Positions 24,327 to 31,981 of a stretch of 41,291 bases of DNA are shown piece by piece. Origin of the DNA: Treponema sp. (lineage in GTDB: Bacteria > Spirochaetota > Spirochaetia > Treponematales > Breznakiellaceae); assembly GCA_031276295.1 (NCBI GenBank), contig JAISNI010000191.1, positions 1 to 41,291 on the forward strand, read 5' to 3'. The notes beneath the pieces are model-generated. The model was not told where the DNA came from. It did no database searches and worked only from the letters and a program-made list of their open reading frames with translations. The translations under genes were made by a program, and so were the position numbers. Position 1 is the first letter of the stretch. Every line of letters begins with the position of its first letter.

Positions 24327-25622
24327 CTACTTTTTCGGCCAAAACTTATTGATAAGTTCGGTCCTCAGGCCCGTCTCCTCGGGGCTGAAACAATCGGAAA
24401 GAATCTCCCAGCCCAGGTCCAGCGCCCGTTCAAGGGGAATATTAACCGAAAGATCCATCATCTGCCTTTCAAATGACTCGCCGTATTTCAGCAGCTTGTC
24501 GTCCCAGGGCGTCATAATAAAGCCCATAGCCTTTTTTTCCAGCGTATCCTTAAAGGCGGAATAGAGCTTGATCATCCCGTCCATAAGCGCACGGTGATCC
24601 GCCCTGGTTTTACCGTTTACCTGCTGCTTAAGCCGGGAGAGAGAACCAAAGGGCTCGATACGTCCGTTTTTAAGGTAATATTGGCCTTCGGTAATATACC
24701 CGGTATTATCCGGCACCGGATGGGTAACATCGTCGCCGGGCATGGTCGTTACCCCCAAAATAGTGATGGAACCTGCCGTATCAAAGTCAACCGCCTTTTC
24801 ATAACGGCTGGCAAGCTGGCTGTAAAGGTCGCCCGGGTAACCGCGGTTACTGGGAACCTGTTCCTGAATTATTGAAATTTCCTTCATCGCATCGGCAAAA
24901 TTGGTCATGTCCGTAAGCAACACAAGTACATCCTTACCCTGGAGGGCAAACTGTTCCGCAACGGCCAGCGATATATCGGGGATCATAAGACATTCAACCG
25001 TCGGGTCGGATGCGGTATGAACAAACATGACGGTACGCGACAGGGCGCCTCCTTCTTCCAGGGTATCCTTAAAGAAGAGGTAATCATCGTATTTAAGGCC
25101 CATCCCGCCCAGAACGATAACGTCAACCTCAGCCTGCATAGCAATACGGGCAAGAAGCTCGTTGTAAGGCTCGCCGGAAACCGAGAAGATAGGCAGTTTC
25201 TGGGAAACAACAAGGGTATTAAAGAGATCTATCATGGGGATGCCGGTACGTATCATACGCCTGGGGATGATACGCTGGGCCGGATTCACAGAAGGCCCGC
25301 CTATAGGGATGAGGTTTTCGCGGAGCGCCGGACCTTTGTCCCTCGGTTCCCCGGAGCCTGAAAAAACCCGGCCCATAAGATTTTCCGAAAAGGATACCTG
25401 CATTGGGCGGCCGAGAAAACGGACCGTATCACCGGTGGAAATACCCCGGCCTCCGGCAAATACCTGGAGAGATACCATATCCCTTTCAAGGCGGTTGACT
25501 TCCGCAAGGGACATACCGAACACGGTGTCCACTTCCGCAAGGTCCCCATACCTGATACCCTCCGCCTTAACGGTGATAACGCTTCCGGTGATGGATTCTA
25601 TCTTGCTATATACCTTTTTCAT
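24327..25622 (-). CDS. atpB: V-type ATP synthase subunit B (regulatory nucleotide-binding)
   Basis: The 431-residue non-catalytic head subunit alternates with subunit A. Typical B-subunit stretches are [71 protein letters not shown] and [17 protein letters not shown]. The region corresponding to the P-loop reads [17 protein letters not shown] and lacks GKT, as is normal for the non-catalytic subunit. The ATG has an AGGA site eight to nine bases upstream. The gene lies between atpA and atpD, the order seen in spirochaetes. Confidence 0.96.
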   Translation of the reverse strand: MKKVYSKIESITGSVITVKAEGIRYGDLAEVDTVFGMSLAEVNRLERDMVSLQVFAGGRGISTGDTVRFLGRPMQVSFSENLMGRVFSGSGEPRDKGPALRENLIPIGGPSVNPAQRIIPRRMIRTGIPMIDLFNTLVVSQKLPIFSVSGEPYNELLARIAMQAEVDVIVLGGMGLKYDDYLFFKDTLEEGGALSRTVMFVHTASDPTVECLMIPDISLAVAEQFALQGKDVLVLLTDMTNFADAMKEISIIQEQVPSNRGYPGDLYSQLASRYEKAVDFDTAGSITILGVTTMPGDDVTHPVPDNTGYITEGQYYLKNGRIEPFGSLSRLKQQVNGKTRADHRALMDGMIKLYSAFKDTLEKKAMGFIMTPWDDKLLKYGESFERQMMDLSVNIPLERALDLGWEILSDCFSPEETGLRTELINKFWPKK

Positions 25623-25669
25623 GTTCCATCCTGTCTCTAAACATGAAGTTTCGCTATGAAACCCCGCGT

Positions 25670-27430
25670 TTAGGCAATTATTTTCTGAGCGGCCTCATCC
25701 AGACCAAGGCGCCGTTCGGAAACTGTTGTTTCAATTTCCTTTTCCAATACGGTAAAACGTTCGCTTTTCCATTCGGAGCCATTGTAATCAAGGAATTTCT
25801 GCCTGAGCCGGTTAAACCAGCTCCGCGCTTCGTTTTTATCGGGAAAGCTGAACTGCGACGCCAGTATTTTCAACACAATGGTAAACACGTGCATCTGCCG
25901 TTCAGGGCTTACCGCCGCATCTATCGAATCGAATGAATTCTGCTGGAAGTAAACGGAATCGAGAAAATCACCCTTGAGATAGATGATATAGTCATCTAGG
26001 CTTGTTCCTTCTTCGCCTACAACCTTCATCATCTGTTCAACTTCGCTGCCGCGCCGCATAAAGCCATGGGCATAGCGGACCTTCACCGCCGGTATAATCC
26101 CCTTGTACTTTGACCAGGAATCCAAGGGGTGTATGGCAGGATACTTACGGGCATCGGAACGCTCCCGTGAAAGGCCGTGGAAAGCGCCGACAACCTTGAG
26201 GGTTGCCTGGGTTACCGGCTCCTCAAAGTTACCGCCTGCGGGACTGACCGTACCGCCGATTGTTACCGATCCTGTCGAGCCGTCCTTAAGCCGGACCAGC
26301 CCCGCCCTTTCATAAAAACTGGCGATTGTCGATTCAAGATACGCGGGAAATGCCTCTTCACCGGGGATTTCCTCCAGCCGTCCCGACATTTCACGCATGG
26401 CCTGAGCCCAGCGGCTGGTCGAATCGGCAAGCAGGAGGATATTGAGCCCCATCTGCCTATAGTACTCCGCCAAGGTTACCGCAGTATAAACCGATGCTTC
26501 ACGGGCCGCGACGGGCATGGAAGAGGTATTACAGATGATCACAGTCCGTTCCATAAGGGAACGTCCCGTCCTCGGATCTTTCAATTCAGGGAATTCCTTG
26601 AGGGTTTCGACAACCTCCCCCGCACGTTCACCGCAGGCCGCAAGTACCACGATGTCAACGTCGGCATGACGGCTCGTGATCTGCTGAAGCACGGTTTTAC
26701 CCGCGCCGAAGGGCCCCGGAATGCAGTAGGTTCCCCCGCGGGCTACCGGGAAAAAAGTGTCGATAAGGCGCACCCTGGTAACCATAGGTTCTTCCGGTTT
26801 GAGCCGCTCTTCAAAACAATCCACCGCACGCTTGACCGGCCAGCGGAAGGACATACTTACCGGTATGGTAGTTCCCCTTTCGTCCTTAAGCTCCGCGATA
26901 GTTTCCCTGATGGTATACGTTCCCGGCCCTTTAATAGACGCAACGGTATAGGAACCATAGAGGTTAAAGGGAACCATGATCCGGTGGGTAAAGGAACCTT
27001 CAGGAACGGAGCCCAAGGTATCGGCCCGTTCAACCTTATCGCCTACCTTGGCAACAGGGGTAAAATCCCAAGACATATCGGCAGGAAGGGCGTCAAGGTA
27101 AACTCCCCGTTCCAGAAAATAACCCGCCTCCTCGGCAAGTTTAGGGAGGGGGTTCTGAAGGCCGTCAAAAACCTGGCCTAAAAGGCCGGGCCCTACTTCT
27201 ACCGCAAGCATATCGCCGGTATAGTCAACCTCATCCCCAATGGATATACCCTTGGTTATTTCAAAGACCTGAAGCTGGGAAACATCACCCCTGATACGGA
27301 TAACCTCGCTCTTTAACTGCTTATCCGCAACCTTAACATAGCCGACCTCGTTCATGGAAACGGCCCCGTCAAAACGGACGCTTACCATATTACCATTAAC
27401 GGCTACTACTTTACCTTTTGTTCCGGTCAT
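25670..27430 (-). CDS. atpA: V-type ATP synthase subunit A (catalytic)
   Basis: The 586-residue catalytic subunit has Walker A GPFGAGKT at residues 239-246, the V-type non-homologous insertion before it (about residues 110-190, [20 protein letters not shown]), Walker [20 protein letters not shown] and the A-subunit motif [20 protein letters not shown]. It hydrolyses or makes ATP at the A-B interfaces. GGGAG lies seven bases before the ATG. A 200-base gap separates it from the DUF2764 gene, unlike the tight spacing elsewhere in the operon. Confidence 0.97.
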   Translation of the reverse strand: MTGTKGKVVAVNGNMVSVRFDGAVSMNEVGYVKVADKQLKSEVIRIRGDVSQLQVFEITKGISIGDEVDYTGDMLAVEVGPGLLGQVFDGLQNPLPKLAEEAGYFLERGVYLDALPADMSWDFTPVAKVGDKVERADTLGSVPEGSFTHRIMVPFNLYGSYTVASIKGPGTYTIRETIAELKDERGTTIPVSMSFRWPVKRAVDCFEERLKPEEPMVTRVRLIDTFFPVARGGTYCIPGPFGAGKTVLQQITSRHADVDIVVLAACGERAGEVVETLKEFPELKDPRTGRSLMERTVIICNTSSMPVAAREASVYTAVTLAEYYRQMGLNILLLADSTSRWAQAMREMSGRLEEIPGEEAFPAYLESTIASFYERAGLVRLKDGSTGSVTIGGTVSPAGGNFEEPVTQATLKVVGAFHGLSRERSDARKYPAIHPLDSWSKYKGIIPAVKVRYAHGFMRRGSEVEQMMKVVGEEGTSLDDYIIYLKGDFLDSVYFQQNSFDSIDAAVSPERQMHVFTIVLKILASQFSFPDKNEARSWFNRLRQKFLDYNGSEWKSERFTVLEKEIETTVSERRLGLDEAAQKIIA

Positions 27431-27469
27431 TTCGGTTCTCCCGATCCCAGGGAAGATTGTTCAATTTCC

Positions 27470-27601
27470 CTATTTATAATATAAGCAGATAAGCCCATGT
27501 TCAAAATTCAGTTCGCCATTACCATGAACCGGGCTTCCGGAAAAAGGCATTATTTCTACGAGATAACGTCCTTCTCCGTTTACATCCGAAATGATCACCA
27601 C
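27470..27601 (-). CDS. Possible small ORF (43 codons) inside the V-ATPase operon
   Basis: In the 200-base gap between DUF2764 and atpA a frame runs on the minus strand to TAG at 27470-27472. From GTG at 27601 it encodes VVIISDVNGEGRYLVEIMPF, then SGSPVHGNGELNFEH and GLICLYYK. The composition looks coding-like. There is no good ribosome binding site, and it may be the leftover tail of a lost gene or a chance frame. Confidence 0.2.
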   Translation of the reverse strand: MVIISDVNGEGRYLVEIMPFSGSPVHGNGELNFEHGLICLYYK

Positions 27602-27630
27602 CGTGATACCGTTCCGGATAAAATCACTAT

Positions 27631-28230
27631 TTATTCATTTCCTGCGGACGCATCCATTACAGCCTCATAAAGCCCCTTATACTCTGCAAAACCGTCCTCA
27701 GCCTTGAAAAGCGCCTGCCGTTCCATGATAAGCAGTTTAAGCAGATAGGCATAAAGCGTATCCCTGCTAAAATAGTCTATTCCCTGAAAGGCTTCGATTG
27801 CCTTCCACCGGGATTCGTCGAGAAAAATTTCCGCCTCAAGGGGCGATTCCATAGCAAACGCGGCTTTTGCAACGGCCGCAGCATCGGCAGGATCCTCAGG
27901 CGCTTCAAAGGATACGGCTCCTTCCCGCTTAAACTTCTGGATACGGAAACGGGCAAGGTTAAGACGCAAGGCCCGTTCCCATATACGCCAACGGTCTATG
28001 AGCGGCGAAGAACACGGGGCGGGCGCCTCCGAATATGACCGGCCGAAACCATCCCCCTCGGGCGCCGTACCGGAAAGGGGAGCCGGATCAAGCGAACACA
28101 GCTTCAAAAGTTCGGTGTCGGCTTTGGATAATTTTTCCCCGCAGAGTTTAATATAGGCATCGGAGGACATAGGAGCTGCCTGGCCATACGAAAGAGAGGG
28201 CAGTTGCGCCGCCAGATAATAATACGCCAC
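27631..28230 (-). CDS. DUF2764 protein associated with V-ATPase operons
   Basis: The 199-residue product starts MAYYYLAAQLPSLSYGQAAP and matches the DUF2764 pattern (YYLVA-LP-L followed by LSK-D-ELLKLC), a family found between atpE and atpA in spirochaete and Bacteroidetes V-ATPase operons. It probably takes the place of subunit C in linking stator and rotor, since no atpC or atpF gene is visible, but that is inference. The start codon is GTG at 28230 with AAGGA eight bases upstream, within the last codons of atpE. It has no signal peptide or membrane segment and is rich in acidic, helical sequence. Confidence 0.8.
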   Translation of the reverse strand: MAYYYLAAQLPSLSYGQAAPMSSDAYIKLCGEKLSKADTELLKLCSLDPAPLSGTAPEGDGFGRSYSEAPAPCSSPLIDRWRIWERALRLNLARFRIQKFKREGAVSFEAPEDPADAAAVAKAAFAMESPLEAEIFLDESRWKAIEAFQGIDYFSRDTLYAYLLKLLIMERQALFKAEDGFAEYKGLYEAVMDASAGNE

Positions 28231-28232
28231 GC

Positions 28233-28859
28233 CTAAATTCCTTTAACCGAACGTTTCAGAATATCCGCCAGACGGGGGTTGAGATAAGCAGACAGGAGTT
28301 CCGCGACCGATTCGGCGGAGAAATCATAATACGCCGATCCGTCTTTATTTGCAATTCTGAAACCAGCCCCAAGATTACGATCCGCCTTGAGTTCCACCCC
28401 TTTTTTTAATTCATTCGATAATCTTTCGTTGAAGTATGCCCGCAGCTTTTGAAGGTCGGCCTCGCTCAGGATAAGATCGAGACTATCCCCGCCCGAGCTA
28501 CTGCCCTTTACAGCCCAGACTTTAAGAAGTTCAGGAAGCACCGTTTTGAGCATATCCTCATTATAGGAAGAGGTTACGTCCTGAACAACCAGTTTGCCCA
28601 ACAAGGTTTCGATTTCGCCCTTAAATGCCAGCACCAGATTACGGGACGCCTGCTCTAAAGCGGCTATTCCGGCCTTTTCCGATTTTTCGGCGTCCGTCTT
28701 AGCCTTAGCGACTATCCCTTCCGCTTCTTTCCTGCCGGCTTCAACTATCCGTTTTGCATCCGTTTCCGCCTGAGACTTGAGCCGCGCCGCCTCTTCCGAT
28801 GCGAATTCAATTCCATCTTTCTTTATTTTTTCAATCAATTCCTGAACTTGAATATCCAT
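28233..28859 (-). CDS. atpE: V-type ATP synthase subunit E (peripheral stalk)
   Basis: The 208-residue protein begins MDIQVQELIEKIKKDGIEFA followed by a long Ala/Glu/Lys-rich helix (SEEAARLKSQAETDAKRIVE) to about residue 70, and a globular C-terminal part with VKGSSSGGDSLDLILSEADL. This is the subunit E stalk architecture, which holds the catalytic head against rotation. GAGGAG precedes the ATG. It is the first gene of the V-ATPase operon, 108 bases after galM, where a promoter would be expected, though I find no convincing hexamer pair there. Confidence 0.93.
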   Translation of the reverse strand: MDIQVQELIEKIKKDGIEFASEEAARLKSQAETDAKRIVEAGRKEAEGIVAKAKTDAEKSEKAGIAALEQASRNLVLAFKGEIETLLGKLVVQDVTSSYNEDMLKTVLPELLKVWAVKGSSSGGDSLDLILSEADLQKLRAYFNERLSNELKKGVELKADRNLGAGFRIANKDGSAYYDFSAESVAELLSAYLNPRLADILKRSVKGI

Positions 28860-28967
28860 AGTCTCCTCTTTTTCACCAATTTATGGTACACTACCCTGCA
28901 AGCAGCGATTGTATGGTTCCTTGTTTGGAAACGCTATTTTCTCTCCGTAGGGTAAAACCGGCTTTAC

Positions 28968-29999
28968 TTACCAATCGAAAGAAAAAAGCACCTTTTCGTG
29001 ATAATCCCTATCGGGGCCGAATATTGCCGACGGGAATTCAGGCCGGTTAGGAGAATCGGGGAAATGCTGGGTTTCAAGGCAGAATCCCGCATGTTTATTG
29101 TAAATGGAACCCATCTTGCCCTTAACATTATCCAAAAAATTCCCCGTGTAGAACTGTATTCCGGGCTGGGTAGTAAAAACCTTCATGGTTCTACCCGATC
29201 CGGCTTCAAAGACCTCTGCCGCGGGCCGTAATTCACCATAGACGCCGTCCAGGGCAAAACAATGATCGTAACCGCCGCCTGCGGCGACCATATCTTGTTT
29301 AACGCTTTTGAGAGTACGAAAATCGAAGGGGGTATTAGCCACCGGGATCAGCTTACCCGTTGGAATAAGCGTTTCGTCAACTTCTATATAGGAAGAAGCA
29401 AAGAGCTTTACCTCGTGAGAGAGAATACTGCCCGCGCCTTCCCCCGCAAGATTAAAATAACTATGGTTGGTAAAATTAACGGGACAGGGCATATCCAGAC
29501 CGCCCTCGTAATCTATCACTATTTCGTTAGATTTGGTAAGGCCGTAGCATACCGAAGCCTTACAGCAGCCCGGATACCCCTCGTCGCCGTCCGGGCTGGT
29601 TAGTTCAAAACGGACAAAAATACCGTCCCGCTCTTCATAGGCATCGGCCGTCCACAGACGCTTGTCAAAACCCCACCGTCCGCCGTGAAGCGTGTGCGTT
29701 CCGTCATTCTTATATAAATTGTACACCTGGCCGCCCAAGGTAAAACGGGCATTCCCTATCCGGTTGCCGAAACGACCTATGGTAGCCCCTATATAGGTCT
29801 TGTTATGGGTATAATCCCCCAGAGCGGAATAACCCAGGATTATATCCGCGGCGCCCGTTTTACGGGAAGGAACCACAAGAGAAGTCCATGTTGCGCCCAG
29901 CGATGAGATAGACAAAACCAATTCCCCTGCTTTGAGGGTATAGAGATAAACCTTTTCCCCAGACGAAAGAACACCGAAGGTCTTTTTAGTTATCTTCAT
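28968..29999 (-). CDS. galM: Aldose 1-epimerase (galactose mutarotase)
   Basis: The 343-residue enzyme interconverts alpha and beta anomers of aldoses for sugar catabolism. Catalytic residues known from the Lactococcus GalM map to H105 (THTLHGG), H179 (NHSYFNLAG) and E309 (CLETQHFPDSPN). GATIGRFGNRIGNARF and QFYTGNFLDN are further family motifs. No signal peptide is seen, so it is cytoplasmic. The gene is single, divergent from the J-domain gene and upstream of the V-ATPase operon, with no other galactose genes in the window. The ribosome binding site GGAG lies rather far (about 12 bases) before the ATG. Confidence 0.95.
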   Translation of the reverse strand: MKITKKTFGVLSSGEKVYLYTLKAGELVLSISSLGATWTSLVVPSRKTGAADIILGYSALGDYTHNKTYIGATIGRFGNRIGNARFTLGGQVYNLYKNDGTHTLHGGRWGFDKRLWTADAYEERDGIFVRFELTSPDGDEGYPGCCKASVCYGLTKSNEIVIDYEGGLDMPCPVNFTNHSYFNLAGEGAGSILSHEVKLFASSYIEVDETLIPTGKLIPVANTPFDFRTLKSVKQDMVAAGGGYDHCFALDGVYGELRPAAEVFEAGSGRTMKVFTTQPGIQFYTGNFLDNVKGKMGSIYNKHAGFCLETQHFPDSPNRPEFPSAIFGPDRDYHEKVLFSFDW

Positions 30000-30107
30000 G
30001 CTTTACATTTTCTCCTTAATATAAGTTTACCGTAATAGGGAAAAAAAGGCAATCACTTTCAAACGGATATTCAATAAAAATTTGATAACTATTCAATCTC
30101 TTTAAAA

Positions 30108-30124
30108 TATATTAAAATAGAGAT
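30108..30124 (+). promoter_or_regulatory. -10 region next to the J-domain gene start (near-leaderless)
   Basis: Two overlapping -10-like hexamers, TATATT (30108-30113) and TAAAAT (30113-30118), end 11 and 6 bases before the ATG at 30125, and no ribosome binding site lies between. Transcription would begin at or just before the start codon. A possible -35 (TTGATA, 30082-30087) has rather long spacing. Confidence 0.35.
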
Positions 30125-30676
30125 ATGGGAATACTAGACAGGCTGGGGAACGTAATAAAAAGCTATCTCCTTGATGATGAGGAAAAGGCATTCGGCAAAA
30201 CTTCCGTGAAGAACAGGGGATCGGGTGATCCTGACGTGGATGCGGCGATGGATGAACTGAACGATTTTCTGGGAAAGGGGCGGAAAGGCGGCTATACCCG
30301 GACGGAGTACAGCTACACCGAATACCGGAACACCCGTGAAGGCGCACAGTATAGCCGAACCGAATACAGTAGAACGGAGTACTCAGGCAGGGGAAAGGGT
30401 AAAAACGACAGGGCCGGAGGAAACGGCGGAAATTCGGCATCCGTGATAAACGAAGAACTTAAAGCCGACTTTGCCGAATTGGGCCTGAGTCCCGGCGCGT
30501 CAATGGAGGAATGTAAAGCCGCCTATAAAAAACTCCTCAAGGTACACCACCCTGACCGGCACGCGGGTCATGCGGCAAACATGAAGAAGGCTACGGAGAA
30601 AACCGCCCGTATTAACGCCGCTTATGACCGCATTGAAAAGTGGCGGGCGGGAGAGGCGGCAATGTCAACAGGTTAA
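30125..30676 (+). CDS. J-domain protein with tyrosine-rich TEY repeats
   Basis: This 183-residue protein has a C-terminal J domain (about residues 110-174) with the HPD motif at 142-144 in LLKVHHPDRHAGHAANMKKA, so it should stimulate an Hsp70 (DnaK) ATPase. The N-terminal 50 residues are amphipathic (LDRLGNVIKSYLLDDEEKAF). Between them lies a Gly/Arg/Tyr-rich stretch with four copies of an xTEY unit at about residues 59-86 (RTEYSYTEY and SRTEYSRTEYSGRG). This is not a classic DnaJ: no Gly/Phe region or zinc-finger domain. It is an orphan plus-strand gene, divergent from galM, followed by repeats. Its partner and client are unknown. Confidence 0.85.
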   Translation: MGILDRLGNVIKSYLLDDEEKAFGKTSVKNRGSGDPDVDAAMDELNDFLGKGRKGGYTRTEYSYTEYRNTREGAQYSRTEYSRTEYSGRGKGKNDRAGGNGGNSASVINEELKADFAELGLSPGASMEECKAAYKKLLKVHHPDRHAGHAANMKKATEKTARINAAYDRIEKWRAGEAAMSTG

Positions 30677-30963
30677 GCAGCGCGAGTTCGTTTGAACTGG
30701 CGCAATGTTCAGGATACCGCGGAGTTCCGCTCTAAACTTGACCCACAACATGATTCCGTACCCGTGTTTTATAAGAGAAAAAGGCCGCGGCGAACCTCCG
30801 GTTCGACCACACGAACAGGGTATGTCGTACCCTGTTCGTGATTGGAGTTGGAAAATCAGCCTGGTATCACGCCAGGTTTTAGCCCGCAACCACACGAATT
30901 TCTACTTTGGCAACCCTGATTTTACCTGTATCTTCTTTACAAACTGCCATCCGACCAAAGGTC
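30677..30963. repeat. Palindrome mosaic after the J-domain gene
   Basis: This non-coding stretch contains a perfect cgaacc-tcc-ggttcg hairpin (30791-30805) and a perfect 13-base-arm hairpin with loop tgtcg (30810-30840), plus weaker ones near 30680-30730. None is followed by a T-run, so they are not ordinary terminators. No gene is recognisable. Confidence 0.55.
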
Positions 30964-31048
30964 CTAGCAGCCCCGATAATCGGGATTTTTTGCATAAAGC
31001 GGACCAAAGATCCGATACAAAAAATCCACAAATGCGACAGGCTGCTAG
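30964..31048. repeat. Left copy of the inverted repeat flanking the Rpn-like gene
   Basis: This 85-base element begins ctagcagcc and ends with its complement ggctgctag (31040-31048), and contains ccccgataatcggg followed by attttttgcat. A shorter copy in opposite orientation lies at 31749-31814. The Rpn-like frame ends inside it: its TAG is 31045-31047. Confidence 0.7.
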
Positions 31049-31791
31049 AGCTTTTCAATTCTTTCAGTTGAAAGACCGGTTACCGCGCTTATCTTTTCAA
31101 TAGGATCGCCCCATTGCTTCATTTTCAGGGCCGTTTCTTCCAACCCTTCTTCACGGGCGCCTTTCAGCATCCCTGCTATGTCCCGCCTCCTCATCTCTAT
31201 CGAATCCGCTATCATCCGCCGCCGCTCACTCCAACTCAGTTCCTTTACTGCCGCTACCGCCATTCCTACCTCCGGTTTCTTCACCGCCAACTCATCTAAC
31301 TCCGCCTCGCTCTTACCCTTCATAAACCTCAGCCACGGCCATACCGGCCGCCCGTCGTCCTCTTCCGGTACCCTTGGTAACTCCAGTATAAGCATTTTCT
31401 GTAATCCTGTAAACGCTTTTCCGCTCCTCTTGTTCCTCATTTCATACTCATTCAGATACCCTTCCTCTTCCGGCAGCAAAATATGATTACAGATAACGAT
31501 GCTGATAACCTGGTTGAGCTTATCCCAGTTATCTCCCCGTTTCATCTGCTCGCAGAATAGTTTTGCCTCGTAAAAGAGGATTCGGAATCTTATGAAAGGA
31601 TTCTTTTCTACCTGGAGTTCCACATGGATAACCCTGCCGGATTTGGTATGTACCCGGACATCGACAATACCCAGTTTGCCGTGTCTGAAGAGCCGTTTGA
31701 GGAAGGGATCCACGATGACGGGATGATCGTATTCATCTTCGGGCAGGTCTAGCAGCCTGTTGCACTTGTGGATTTTTGCATATTCATGCAA
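31045..31791 (-). pseudogene. Rpn-family PD-(D/E)XK nuclease/transposase-like gene, 5' truncated
   Basis: The 248-codon frame matches the PF12784 (Rpn/YhgA-type) family of recombination-promoting nucleases: VIVDPFLKRLFRHGKLGIVD, then VRVHTKSGRVIHVELQVEKN with catalytic-type D44, E58 and Q60, and later FYEAKLFCEQMKRGDNWDKL. The usual C-terminal DPIEKISAVTGLSTERIEKL is present. However, the first 50 or so family residues are missing; the frame starts with TTG inside a repeat. About 46 bases upstream an orphan start with a good site (GGAGG at 31843-31847, ATG at 31837) reads MSKIHLHKQPR and then stops in the same repeat. Insertion of the repeat with loss of DNA therefore seems to have broken the gene. 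Confidence 0.7.
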
Positions 31792-31814
31792 AAAATCCCG
31801 ATAATCGGGGCTGC
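31749..31814. repeat. Right copy of the inverted repeat flanking the Rpn-like gene
   Basis: This 66-base copy carries ctagcagcctgt, cttgtggattttt, atgcaaaaaatcccgataat and ggggctgc, the reverse complement of the left element at 30964-31048 apart from a shorter middle. It lies at the front of the damaged Rpn-like gene. Confidence 0.7.
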
Positions 31815-31981
31815 TTATGCAGATGGATCTTTGACATAAAAACCTCCACCCTCTCTATGGGGTCTGCGTGCGCGGTGCTTTAGTCAGGATGAAAAAAGAT
31901 TATTAATTTACGCAATTTTAAACAGGATTATAGAAAATCCTATTTTAAGAGAATAGAGGGATGTATCAAGACCGCACGGCA

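Noticed and set aside
26177-27181. 334-codon plus-strand frame
   Set aside because: It is the complement of atpA and reflects codon bias of that gene.
31045-31791. Rpn-like gene with its flanking inverted repeats as a complete insertion sequence
   Set aside because: The repeats overlap both coding ends, no target-site duplication was seen, and the frame lacks its family N-terminus, so an intact element is not supported.
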